Positions 26,501-34,594 of a DNA stretch of 58,471 nucleotides are shown one piece after another. Both the position numbers and the translations under genes were made by a program. The stretch comes from an uncultured Clostridia bacterium (GTDB taxonomy: Bacteria; Bacillota; Clostridia; Christensenellales; Borkfalkiaceae): assembly GCA_934796775.1 (NCBI GenBank), contig CAKVPH010000010.1, positions 1 to 58,471 of the forward strand, given 5' to 3'. Below the pieces are notes generated by a model. It did no database searches. It had not been told where the DNA came from and worked only from the letters and a program-made list of their open reading frames with translations. The first letter of the stretch is position 1; every line of letters starts with the position of its first letter.

Positions 26501-26689
26501 GTTGTAACAAGTAGCGTTACTCTTTACGCCAAGTGGGAGAAGGTTGGCGGGTCTTCCGGTGGAACTTCCGATAAGAACGACGCGAATTCGACACAATCTG
26601 GATGCAATAGTACTCTTAGTTGCGGAGCTCTTACGGCAGGTTTGTTGGCTCTTTGTGGTGTATTTGTTATAAAGAAAAAGAAGGATTAA
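23546..26689 (+). CDS. Secreted surface protein with InlB B-type repeats and C-terminal anchor
   Basis: The 1047-residue protein has a signal peptide (LLLTIMSAVMAVCSLLGFVG), two beta-rich domains of unknown family that look related (each with a YYLVFW- or ALTIxMY-like start and VDNxxFWLG-like end), and three Listeria/Bacteroides-type repeats in the C-terminal half (GYVFAGWYY, GYIFEGWLN, GYAFKGWTL). It ends in a membrane segment (CGALTAGLLALCGVFVI) and a KKKKD tail. It probably binds glycans on the surface before import. TGGAGGG precedes the ATG. It opens the island and is followed directly by the ABC transporter genes. Confidence 0.75.
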   Translation: MLRMKFKKLLLTIMSAVMAVCSLLGFVGIKAMGVSAETNSVTAVEQNVAVDFESDVTFSEGEIVEGKGYNGSNALRLSGSRVSPMITLPETMTVYSNYYLVFWIDMDGSSFRKATAAIEANGGAYCTDNNDGTYPPIWYIADGASKWTKGMHGTDGCFGYEDVGCTAPLEGFKGWIAVGLCDMLLSGEVSITQVGFKSFNDVEITFYLDNFMIVDDYMKATPEIEVEVPTEVPTYNVGDTINVLDLSKYRVTGTAISAEHYGPGMLQAVGGRVDTNNGMGAAGLYIIDKAIKWEVKEFEGKQAISNRFDHYHVCITENSLMFYMPIKGSDITKIEIEVYPDYAADENYTFNNNGGIRLFAPDDDGLEWEEGYTIPNVAQRQWVTVTIEDVETIDRLLDGKGYFSGLQVGTCIGNNWDAGGFVGSDGDRAWLNLGAIKVYTGEKPDNSSYIDQMAKSGLLLASSNEGHYSFGEGTLEMLNGATLPDDTGLSYRGFDIKKVPGSYSNNAFVVDFHSWGRVYSEKSILFKKTMDVNQIETLIIRMYCHFSASQEYLTNQGGVRLYGIGQTGKISPGYMIPKNVIQDEWITLLLTKEELKLLVDTEGKLSGLQVGAHIMAYEDTEFWLGVTGAYIAIDYVSYSAPVNITFESDGEVIKTDKVYASANYSKAFMPQKEGYVFAGWYYKDTDKAYSFSDVILADTVVVAEWVEEIDIAKNAGLYFMAGAAGTISANGKYLQINEDGSINFADVLDYTPVYYGLSASMLYVFDKNYKVSKILLGEGSFEKVAETVTLTYDFGNKTERILLAKGDCLMEKPAQRVGYIFEGWLNVNGGEYDFSKPINEDVTIVADWSYNEIIDDYYKIYEGKFYNAVTDSVIVLNQNKSYINGLSTGEYRLLDGGLLLLINDDKTTEYTIYPQRIVSMNGEQWFKMGQYFVIFEQNDGSGQKSDPIAISMETYKIVKPEDPIKEGYAFKGWTLANGTAFDFEQVVTSSVTLYAKWEKVGGSSGGTSDKNDANSTQSGCNSTLSCGALTAGLLALCGVFVIKKKKD

Positions 26690-26703
26690 GGACGAATTTT
26701 TCT

Positions 26704-27645
26704 ATGTATGCAAATATTAAACAAATAGATCCAAGAACGGGGAAAAAGAAATTTAACTTTGTTAGAACGGCGTTTATCCTTTCTGCTGTCGCCTTACCAG
26801 TAATAAATGTGTTGATTTTTTACTTTTATGTAAATCTTCAAAGTTTTACGATGGGATTTCAACATAAAGAAGCATCGGGGGTAATTGTATTCACTCTTGA
26901 GAATTTTTCGCAATTCTTTGAATCGCTTGGTAAGTCATCTAGCGAACTTAGGATCGCATTCAAAAATACATTTTTAAGTTGGCTAGTTAGCGTCTGGAAT
27001 ACCATTCTCGGATTTTTGGCAGCTTATTTCCTTTATAAGAAAATTCCTGGGCATAAATTTTTCCGATATATCTTCTTGATTCCTGGGGTTCTTGCTGCTA
27101 CGATTACCACAGCAGTATATAAAGAATTGATTGGTATCAACGGTCCCGTAATGCAGCTAATTCAAAAAATAGATGATATTCCTGTTAAATTAGATCTTTT
27201 AAATGAGCCTGATTATGCCAACAAAATGGTCTTTTTGCAGATGTTTATCGGCGGCGTTGCCACAAACCTTGTTATGTGGGGCGGTACCTTTGCAAGAATT
27301 CCTGAAAGTGTTTTAGAGGCGGCAAAATTAGATGGATGCCCTTGGCATAAAGAAGTTACACATATTATTGTTCCGCTGGTTTGGCCTATGGTTGCATTGT
27401 TTATCGTTTTGAGCGTTTGCGGTATCTTTGGTGCGGGCGGTAATGTCTTCCTTTTGACGAAAGGGCTGAATGGTACACAAACGTTTGCAAACTGGATGTA
27501 TATGCAAGTTTATAACAATCCGAATGATTTCAACTCATTGGCGTTTATGTCGGCGGTAGGAATGTGCGTATCTATTGTGGCGATTGTTATTTCGTTTGTT
27601 GTACGTAGATTTGCTGATGCTGCGTTTGCAGATTTGCAGTATTAA
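26704..27645 (+). CDS. ABC sugar transporter permease (CUT1, MalF/LplB-like)
   Basis: The start is ATG 26704; the frame is open upstream but lies within the previous gene. The 313-residue protein has about six membrane segments and the EAA loop EAAKLDGCPWHKEVTHIIVP that contacts the ATPase. It should form the import channel with the next permease. Both permeases and the lipoprotein gene follow on the same strand. No ATPase gene is present, which is usual for Firmicute CUT1 systems that share MsmX. Confidence 0.9.
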   Translation: MYANIKQIDPRTGKKKFNFVRTAFILSAVALPVINVLIFYFYVNLQSFTMGFQHKEASGVIVFTLENFSQFFESLGKSSSELRIAFKNTFLSWLVSVWNTILGFLAAYFLYKKIPGHKFFRYIFLIPGVLAATITTAVYKELIGINGPVMQLIQKIDDIPVKLDLLNEPDYANKMVFLQMFIGGVATNLVMWGGTFARIPESVLEAAKLDGCPWHKEVTHIIVPLVWPMVALFIVLSVCGIFGAGGNVFLLTKGLNGTQTFANWMYMQVYNNPNDFNSLAFMSAVGMCVSIVAIVISFVVRRFADAAFADLQY

Positions 27646-27657
27646 GGAGAAGCACAA

Positions 27658-28539
27658 ATGCATAGTTTGAAGAAAAGAATAAAAGGGTATTTTGCAAGAC
27701 TCTCTCTTGCGGAACACATTATATATTCCATTGTATTTGCTGTTTTTTTGTTGCAAGCGTTATACAATTTGTACTATTTCTTCTTTACTTTTATGTCAGG
27801 ATTAAAAACGCATGATGAAATTGTTATTTCACCATTTGCGCTTCCCGAAGTGTGGCACTGGGAAAACTTTATTGAAATATTCAGCTACTTAAAAGTAAAT
27901 GGTACTTCTTATTGGGGAATGGTCTTCAACTCCCTTTACTTTGCTACATTGGGTCCGTTGATTACGCAATTAACGACAGCATTGGTTGCCTATACAGCTT
28001 GTAAGTATGTTTTTCCTGGTTCAAAGCTTTTTTATCCGTTTATTTTGATTATGATGACGCTGCCTTTGTATGGATCGGGCGGGAGCTTGTATTTAGTTAT
28101 TAAACGTTTGGGGTTAATAGACTCTTACCTGCATATAGTGTTGGCGTTTGGTGGGTTAAATTCTTTCTTCTTATATTATCACGCACTTTTCAAAGGTGTT
28201 TCGGATACTTATGGGGAAGCTGCTGTTATAGACGGCGCAAATGACTTTACGATTTATTGGGAAATTATGCTTCCGCAGGCAAAGGGCTTGTTTGTTGCAT
28301 TGTTCGTTATGGGGTGGCTGAGCGAATGGAATAATTACACGGGCATCTTGATTTATTTGCCGAATCTTCCAACGCTTGCTGGTGGTATGTATCTTTGCCA
28401 TAACGACATGATGTATGATGTACGCTTTGATATGGTGTATGCGGGATATGCGGTTTCCGCGATTCCAGGATTGATTTTGTTTGCGTTATTCCATGAAACA
28501 ATGACAACCAGTATTTCGGTTGGCGGTGTAAAGGAATAA
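27658..28539 (+). CDS. ABC sugar transporter permease (CUT1, MalG/LplC-like)
   Basis: The 293-residue protein has six predicted membrane segments and the EAA loop GEAAVIDGANDFTIYWEIML. It pairs with the preceding permease; the gap is 12 bases with a strong AAGGAGAAG site. The gene is followed by about 135 non-coding bases with tandem repeats and then the solute-binding lipoprotein gene, an order that places the binding protein last. Confidence 0.9.
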   Translation: MHSLKKRIKGYFARLSLAEHIIYSIVFAVFLLQALYNLYYFFFTFMSGLKTHDEIVISPFALPEVWHWENFIEIFSYLKVNGTSYWGMVFNSLYFATLGPLITQLTTALVAYTACKYVFPGSKLFYPFILIMMTLPLYGSGGSLYLVIKRLGLIDSYLHIVLAFGGLNSFFLYYHALFKGVSDTYGEAAVIDGANDFTIYWEIMLPQAKGLFVALFVMGWLSEWNNYTGILIYLPNLPTLAGGMYLCHNDMMYDVRFDMVYAGYAVSAIPGLILFALFHETMTTSISVGGVKE

Positions 28540-28579
28540 TGATTAGGGCAGTTGTATAATATTGTCACCTGCCTATTAT

Positions 28580-28659
28580 ATTAAAAGTAATCTAGTATAT
28601 AAATTAAAAGTAATCTAGTATATAAACTAGTATACAAATATATAAACTAGTATATAAAC
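28580..28659. repeat. Tandem A+T-rich repeats upstream of the lipoprotein gene
   Basis: A 23-base unit occurs twice back to back (28580-28602 and 28603-28625). It shares its TCTAGTATATAA end with a 20-base unit that also occurs twice (28620-28639 and 28640-28659), each holding AACTAGTATA. ACTAGT is palindromic. The array ends just before the ribosome binding site of the lipoprotein gene, so it may be a regulatory or phase-variable spacer. Confidence 0.9.
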
Positions 28660-28674
28660 AAGGAGAAAATTATT

Positions 28675-30243
28675 ATGAAAATCAACAAAATGATGATGAA
28701 AATCAACAAAAAGTTGCTTGCTGTTGGCGTGGCTGGATCTTTGCTTTTTGGAAGTTCTTTTGCTATGGCGGGCTGTGGTAAGAAAGAAAAGGCATCCGAT
28801 AACGCTACTACGATTGAAATCAGTTATTGGAAATCGGGTTTAGGAATTGACTGGTTGAATAATTTGGTGAAAAAGTTTGAAGCGACTCATCCCGAATATG
28901 ATGTTTTCTTGGATTCTTCCAGTTCGGCAGATTTGTTTTTGAGCACCATTGAACTTGGTGCACAGGACAATACGATTGACTTGTATTTCACCACATTGAA
29001 TACTTCGCAATACAATAAATATCTTGAACCTTTGAATACGGTTTTAGATTATCAATGGGAAAGCGAAAGTAAAGTGATTAAGGACAAAATCAATCCAGCG
29101 ATTTTGAATCTTTTAAAGCATGATGCGAGCAATACGTACACGCTTTCCTATGGTGGTGGGTTGCTTTCTCTAGCGTATAACAACCAAATCATTGACGGTG
29201 AAAATTACATGGTTCCTGTAACGACTGATGAATTGAAGGACGTTGCGGCAATGATTCACAGCGACTCTGGGTCGACCACTTATCCGTTTATTACGTTTAA
29301 GGATGGTGGATATTGGAGTTGGGTTTATGAAGCATGGTTGATGCAATATCGCGGATTGGATTGGTATCAAAATACTTTAATGACGTTGGACGGTAGTGAA
29401 TATGGCTTTGCAGACAAGAACAGCAAAGAATTCTTGATGGATGACGCAAAGGTCACTGGTAGATATCAATTGTTGGAATTGTTGCAAACCTTATTGCAAT
29501 ACAATTATAATTATCCTGGTTCTGCAAGTGCTGACTTCACGCCCCAACAAACGTTGTTTATTAAGAATAAAGCGGCTGCATTTATGCCGAATGGTACGTG
29601 GCTTGCAAACGAAATGAAGGGCTCAAAAGAAGCACCTTCGAATATTTCCTTTATGCGGCTTCCTGTGTTTAGCGCAATTATTGAAAACTTGGATACCATT
29701 GATACCGATTCGGAGTTGGCGGCTCTTGTTAGAACGACGGATGAATACGATTCTGTGGAACAAGTGCCTTTGATTGGTGATGGATACGATGTTTCGGAAG
29801 CTGATAGACAGGCTGTTTGGGAAGCAAGACGCTTGATTGTTTCCGTTTTGGATGAACACTCTGCAATGATCCCTAACTATGCTACGGCAAAAGAAGGTGC
29901 AAAAGAGTTCTTGAAGTTTATGTATTCCGATCAAATGATTAGAGAATACGTTGATATTTTGCATATGCCGTTCCCTGCTGATCCTTCGGATGGTGCTATT
30001 AATCAAGATGGTTGGAGTGCTTGGGATAAGAACGTAATGCACATTTATAGGACCTCTACGCTTCTCCCGAAGACCTATGAACCCTGTCCTTTGTTGAAGC
30101 ATGCAGGTTTGTTTAACGGCGTGTTTATGTATCATGAGTTTTCGAGATATCAGTCCCCTTTGACAGCGGCACAGGCATGGGACAGAATGAGAAACAATTA
30201 TGAAGAAAATTGGGAACAATATATGTATTTAGCGGGGTTATAA
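28675..30243 (+). CDS. Sugar ABC transporter solute-binding lipoprotein
   Basis: The 522-residue protein begins with a tandemly repeated MKINKMMMKINKK start, a signal peptide and a lipobox-like AMAGC at about residue 33, so the mature protein is lipid-anchored. The rest matches family-1 extracellular binding proteins (EISYWKSG, FEATHPEYDVFLDSS, and C-terminal TAAQAWDRMRNNY). It should bind the sugar and deliver it to the two permeases. AAGGAG precedes the ATG. The length is at the large end, as in LplA-type proteins for oligosaccharides. Confidence 0.88.
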   Translation: MKINKMMMKINKKLLAVGVAGSLLFGSSFAMAGCGKKEKASDNATTIEISYWKSGLGIDWLNNLVKKFEATHPEYDVFLDSSSSADLFLSTIELGAQDNTIDLYFTTLNTSQYNKYLEPLNTVLDYQWESESKVIKDKINPAILNLLKHDASNTYTLSYGGGLLSLAYNNQIIDGENYMVPVTTDELKDVAAMIHSDSGSTTYPFITFKDGGYWSWVYEAWLMQYRGLDWYQNTLMTLDGSEYGFADKNSKEFLMDDAKVTGRYQLLELLQTLLQYNYNYPGSASADFTPQQTLFIKNKAAAFMPNGTWLANEMKGSKEAPSNISFMRLPVFSAIIENLDTIDTDSELAALVRTTDEYDSVEQVPLIGDGYDVSEADRQAVWEARRLIVSVLDEHSAMIPNYATAKEGAKEFLKFMYSDQMIREYVDILHMPFPADPSDGAINQDGWSAWDKNVMHIYRTSTLLPKTYEPCPLLKHAGLFNGVFMYHEFSRYQSPLTAAQAWDRMRNNYEENWEQYMYLAGL

Positions 30244-30250
30244 TATAAAA

Positions 30251-31708
30251 ATGAAAAAATTGAAAATTTGTTTAGTATCAATCATAGCTGTTTTCAGTAC
30301 TTTTGGAATATTTGCCAAAAATCCGATTATTGCAAATGCGGGTAAGTCTCCTGTGTATGTGGATTCCAGTTCTTATGCAGGTGGATTTGTTACAGGGGAA
30401 TGGGAAGTTAGTTCCGACGTAGCCAAAGCTTCGGGGGTAAATATTATCTTCCCTTGGAATTCCACTATCGAAAGCAAGGTGGTAAACAATAATAAGTTTA
30501 GCGTAATGCGGAATACGGACAAATTTTTAGAAGTTATTGCAGATCTCCGTATTAATTCCATTGCGGAAGGAAAACGTTTTGGTGTTGCTTTCGGGCTGAA
30601 TTATTACGTTAGCAAATTGTCGAATGGTGAATGTTCATTTGTATGGTTTGAAAAAGACGGAAAGAATGGCTTAAAGGTTGGTGTGTCTTCCGTTGCTGCG
30701 GGTGCAAAGATGACGGATTTATTTGTTTCAACCGTACCTGTTGCGCATATAGGAGAACTCATCAGCATGTCTTTGAATGTCTCTACGGAGAAGAAATGCT
30801 CTCTTTTCATCGGAGAAACATGCGTTATTGAAAACATCGAAGGTCTTACATATCTTGACGGGTATTGCGGCTTTATGCAAACGGGCGGGGTTTCGGTGGA
30901 AGTTGAAGGCCTTTCGATGAGTGGATATTCAAACGATACTCCAACGAATGTCGATTTCAGAGAAAGTTTTGATTACAGCGATTTTAATGCAGCTTTATTG
31001 TATTCTTCTGCAGCTGTTTCTGAATTCAATCCCAAGGGGAAGATTGCAGTAGAAGATAAAAAGTTGGTATGGCAAGATGTTACCGATGGATATTTATCAA
31101 CTAAGCATAAGTATTCCAACGTGGATATGAGTTTTGATCTGTATTTAGACAATCAGTTTATTGAAGATCATAACGGTGTTTCGCGCAAGCAAGTATCCGC
31201 AGGATTTTCGTTTGTGTTTGGTGCACAAGATTATAAAGATAATACTGTTGTACCCGTTCAAGTATCGTTAGAGCCTTTTAGCGAAAACAAATTGCAGTCT
31301 TCGGTGGAAACGGTTGTTTCCGTTGGCGGCGCATCGGTGGAAAATCCGGTGCAGGTCACTCTTCCGGAAGAATTGAATATCTTTAATAATATTACGGAAG
31401 AAGGTGCGTTTGTTAGCGTTTGGGTGCGCGTGATTGACGGGCAAGCGGAATTGTATTTGAAGTATAATTTTGATCAATATTTTACCAAAGTATTGGATGT
31501 GGCTATTGGGAATACGCCTTTGGGATATACGCAAATTGTTTCGAGTGGGACGGTTAGTAAAATGTGTAATTTTGCTATTGATAATTTGAGTGTAGCTAAT
31601 TTTGATATTAATCGAAAGACGGATGCATATATGTATCGAACCAGTAATTGGGATATGAGCGATTATCTTTATAACGATACTTGGGATGATTCGGATTTAA
31701 TAGGGTAA
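30251..31708 (+). CDS. Secreted protein with two lectin-like beta-sandwich regions
   Basis: A signal peptide (ICLVSIIAVFSTFGIFA) is followed by two similar halves (about 33-225 and 230-470). They have alternating beta-strand pattern, such as FGVAFGLNYYV and AGFSFVFGAQDY, and end in FAIDNLSVANFD. This looks like concanavalin-type sandwich domains (LamG or 3-keto-disaccharide hydrolase-like), though no catalytic residues can be named. It lies between the binding lipoprotein and the TIM-barrel hydrolases and probably binds the same glycan. The ribosome binding site is weak. Confidence 0.6.
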   Translation: MKKLKICLVSIIAVFSTFGIFAKNPIIANAGKSPVYVDSSSYAGGFVTGEWEVSSDVAKASGVNIIFPWNSTIESKVVNNNKFSVMRNTDKFLEVIADLRINSIAEGKRFGVAFGLNYYVSKLSNGECSFVWFEKDGKNGLKVGVSSVAAGAKMTDLFVSTVPVAHIGELISMSLNVSTEKKCSLFIGETCVIENIEGLTYLDGYCGFMQTGGVSVEVEGLSMSGYSNDTPTNVDFRESFDYSDFNAALLYSSAAVSEFNPKGKIAVEDKKLVWQDVTDGYLSTKHKYSNVDMSFDLYLDNQFIEDHNGVSRKQVSAGFSFVFGAQDYKDNTVVPVQVSLEPFSENKLQSSVETVVSVGGASVENPVQVTLPEELNIFNNITEEGAFVSVWVRVIDGQAELYLKYNFDQYFTKVLDVAIGNTPLGYTQIVSSGTVSKMCNFAIDNLSVANFDINRKTDAYMYRTSNWDMSDYLYNDTWDDSDLIG

Positions 31709-31720
31709 GAGTGAAATTTA

Positions 31721-33133
31721 ATGAGAAATAAAGCAAAATCGTTAATTCTTGCCAGTATTATTGGCTGTGTGATTATTGGATCGGGTTTTTCCGTTACCGC
31801 TTTGCAAAATTATGCGAAAGCAGAAGAAGATACAGGAGTATATTCTATTGGTTTTGATATTATGGGCGGGAAAGACGTTATGCCGTTAGGGGTTTTCTTC
31901 GGTCCCGACTCCAAATATTATGACGTAGAAAATGGTAATCAAATTGATCACCTTAATAAAGCGAAGTATTTCGATTATATGGTTGATGCAAAATTGAATA
32001 TGGTTACAGTTTCCTACGATTATTATAATGGCGCTCATTTGCAACAACCGATTATGGAAAGTTTGGATTTGTGTCTTGAAAGGAATATCGGATATTTTAT
32101 GCACGATTATAGGGTTGAGAGTGCTTATACTGCATCAAAATGGATGGATATTATTAAAGACTGGATTAATCACCCCGCAGTAGCTGGCGTTCATTTTGCG
32201 GATGAACCGAAACAAGTTAAATTTGAAGAAATTGCGGAATGCTATCGGGCTTGGGATAGTTTGCAAATTCATGACAAGAGCTTGTTTACGAACCTTTATG
32301 CGACGGGGTGTAGTGGAACAATGCTGTCAGGGACTTCAACGCCGATTACAATTGAGGAATATTATCGTTCCTTCATTGAAACAGTGAAGCCTCCGATGAT
32401 TTCATCGGATATATATCCTTTCCGTTCTCCGAATCAAGGAACGCATTCAAATATTAATTTCTTGAAAGATATGTCTTTGATGAGAAGATTATCGAAAGAA
32501 TATAAAATTGCGTTTTGGACGTATGTAGCGGCTGGTATGCAACATAATGACGCTGGAAGCGAGATAATGTCTACTTTGCCTTATTATCAAAGTGAAGGTG
32601 AAATGCTTTGGAATATTAACATTCCTTTGGCTTATGGTTGTACGGGGATTTCTTATTTTACGTATTTTCAGCCAGATCATTACGCTTATGCGCCTGGCAA
32701 TGATCGTGATTTCCATAGAAACGGAATTTTGGGCGTTGCTGGAAACAAAAATCAATGGTACTATTACGTTCGAAAAGCGAACACACAGATTGCGGCAATC
32801 GACCATATTTTGATGAATGCAAGTTCTATGGGTGTCATCCCTGTTGGCACGTATGCGGATCGTTTGGTGCAAAGCTATGAAAAAATTTCGTCTTTCCGTG
32901 AATTGACGGGTGTTACGGGCGAAGATTTTATCGTTGGCTGTTTTGATTATTTGGGTAAGACTGCCTTGTATGTTGTTAATAACTCGTCGACGGAAAAACA
33001 TAAGGCAACGTTGAAATTTTCTTCTAATAATCATTACACGGTTATTCAGCGTGCTGTTACGCGGGAAACGGATGGTAAAGATTTAGCGTTAACCTTGGAA
33101 ACGGGTGAAGGCGTTATGGTTGTTGTTGATTAA
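31721..33133 (+). CDS. Secreted TIM-barrel hydrolase-like protein, family unassigned
   Basis: The 470-residue protein has a signal peptide (LILASIIGCVIIGSGFSV). The mature part begins with a GGKDVMPLGVFFGP motif also found in the next gene. It has a VHFADEP motif (D161, E162) at the end of a beta strand, typical of the acid residue of clan-A glycoside hydrolases, and a conserved SEGEMLWNINIPLAYG with a second possible acid. A small beta domain follows. I cannot assign it to a CAZy family. It lies in a glycan-use operon, so a glycosidase role is the best guess. Confidence 0.6.
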   Translation: MRNKAKSLILASIIGCVIIGSGFSVTALQNYAKAEEDTGVYSIGFDIMGGKDVMPLGVFFGPDSKYYDVENGNQIDHLNKAKYFDYMVDAKLNMVTVSYDYYNGAHLQQPIMESLDLCLERNIGYFMHDYRVESAYTASKWMDIIKDWINHPAVAGVHFADEPKQVKFEEIAECYRAWDSLQIHDKSLFTNLYATGCSGTMLSGTSTPITIEEYYRSFIETVKPPMISSDIYPFRSPNQGTHSNINFLKDMSLMRRLSKEYKIAFWTYVAAGMQHNDAGSEIMSTLPYYQSEGEMLWNINIPLAYGCTGISYFTYFQPDHYAYAPGNDRDFHRNGILGVAGNKNQWYYYVRKANTQIAAIDHILMNASSMGVIPVGTYADRLVQSYEKISSFRELTGVTGEDFIVGCFDYLGKTALYVVNNSSTEKHKATLKFSSNNHYTVIQRAVTRETDGKDLALTLETGEGVMVVVD

Positions 33134-33163
33134 TTGCAACATTAGGGACGCCAAAAGGGAACT

Positions 33164-34516
33164 TTGGCGCAATATAAGTATTTAATGTATACTATGTTAA
33201 AATATTCAAATTGTGAACAGTTAAAAGCAGATAATTATATAAAAGCGCAAAAAGGTGAAGCGGGAAAAGTTGAAACCTTGACGTTTGATTTCATCGGCGG
33301 AAAAGATGTTATGCCTATTGGTGGGTGGTGGGGACCTTACCAACCCAAGAATCCTGTTTGTGATTTATCGGATATTCGTTTTTATGAACTGATTAAGGAA
33401 GCGGGTGTTAATTTTATTGTTGTTTCGCCTGATAACTATCAAGAAAATCCCCAAGCGGCATTGAAGGGTTTCAAAAACGCCACGGAAACGGGGCTTGGCA
33501 TGTTTGCGCACGACACAAAAATTAAAGAAATTGATAATCCTGAGGAACTTCGCCAACGTCTGGAGGAATACAATCACTTTCCTTGCTGTTTGGGCTTCCA
33601 CTTACAGGATGAACCTGCACCAGGTGCAATCAATCAGCTTACAAAATATTTCGATGTTTACGAACAAGTTGGTATTGATAAACCGCTGTATGTTAACTTG
33701 TATGCGGCGGGTATCCATGAGTTTTTTGGAAATGACGGTGAAGCGCAGGGCTATGCAGAGTATTTAGAAGAATTTTTTGAAACTACAAAGCCACAATTTC
33801 TTTCTAACGATTTCTATCCTTTTTCGTTCAAAGATGAAGGTACAAACACGGCGAAAATCTATTTCAAGAGCCTTTCTCTTACGAGGAAGCATGCAATGAT
33901 GCATAACGTGCCGTATTGGTTCTTTATCCAAGCAGGTTGGTGGGAAAAAGGCGGTGAAACAGACGAAGAAAGATGGCCGACCAAGTCGGAATTGTTCTGG
34001 AATGTAAACACCTGCTTGGCGTATGGTGCAAAGGCAATTCAGTATTTCACGTTGGTTCAACCCGAAGAATACACCGTTTTCCATGACGTCATTAACTACC
34101 GAAAAATCGGTATTATTGGATTCGATGGGCAAAAGAATCAATGGTATCCGTATGTACAACAAATTAATCAGCATATTGCTGCGATTGATCACGTTTTGAT
34201 GAACAGTGAACATGACGGCGTTATCGGTGTTGGGAAGTGGTCGGAAAATTGGTTGGGCGAAGAAAAATTGGCTTCTTATAAAGAACTGGTAGGTGTGAGC
34301 GGCGGAGATGCCATTATCGGTTGCTTTAACTATCAAGGGAGTACTGCACTCTATATTGTAAGCAATTCTACGACAAACGAATCGACTGTCACGCTGACAT
34401 TTGATTGTGTTCGAGGCTTTGAAATCATTGATGATGGAAAATCTTTGGAATTGGTTGGACAAAATCCCAGTTTTGTGTTAGAGGCAGGGGCAGGGTTTTT
34501 GTTGCTTTTGAAATAA
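33164..34516 (+). CDS. Cytoplasmic paralogue of the secreted TIM-barrel hydrolase
   Basis: The protein shares the preceding protein's order of motifs: GGKDVMPIGGWWGP, GFHLQDEP (D149, E150 counted from TTG 33164), SNDFYPF, KSELFWNVNTCLAYG, and a C-terminal beta domain ending in a GxGxLLLL-like stretch. It has no signal peptide, so it acts inside. The start is uncertain: TTG 33164, ATG 33185 and ATG 33194 are possible, and the ribosome site is hidden in a CGCCAAA/TTTGGCG hairpin at 33149-33169. The pair may act before and after import on related sugars. Confidence 0.6.
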   Translation: MAQYKYLMYTMLKYSNCEQLKADNYIKAQKGEAGKVETLTFDFIGGKDVMPIGGWWGPYQPKNPVCDLSDIRFYELIKEAGVNFIVVSPDNYQENPQAALKGFKNATETGLGMFAHDTKIKEIDNPEELRQRLEEYNHFPCCLGFHLQDEPAPGAINQLTKYFDVYEQVGIDKPLYVNLYAAGIHEFFGNDGEAQGYAEYLEEFFETTKPQFLSNDFYPFSFKDEGTNTAKIYFKSLSLTRKHAMMHNVPYWFFIQAGWWEKGGETDEERWPTKSELFWNVNTCLAYGAKAIQYFTLVQPEEYTVFHDVINYRKIGIIGFDGQKNQWYPYVQQINQHIAAIDHVLMNSEHDGVIGVGKWSENWLGEEKLASYKELVGVSGGDAIIGCFNYQGSTALYIVSNSTTNESTVTLTFDCVRGFEIIDDGKSLELVGQNPSFVLEAGAGFLLLLK

Positions 34517-34527
34517 GTCTTTAATAG

Positions 34528-34557
34528 ACGGGAAGGAATGCACACATACCTTCCCGT
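34528..34557 (+). terminator. Probable terminator hairpin
   Basis: ACGGGAAGG (34528-34536) pairs with CCTTCCCGT (34549-34557) around a 12-base loop. Only TTTA follows, so it is a weak terminator. A TGGTAAAAT sequence (34561-34569) just after it could be an extended -10 for the next gene. Confidence 0.5.
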
Positions 34558-34594
34558 TTATGGTAAAATAAAAACGAAAATTATCATTAATTAA

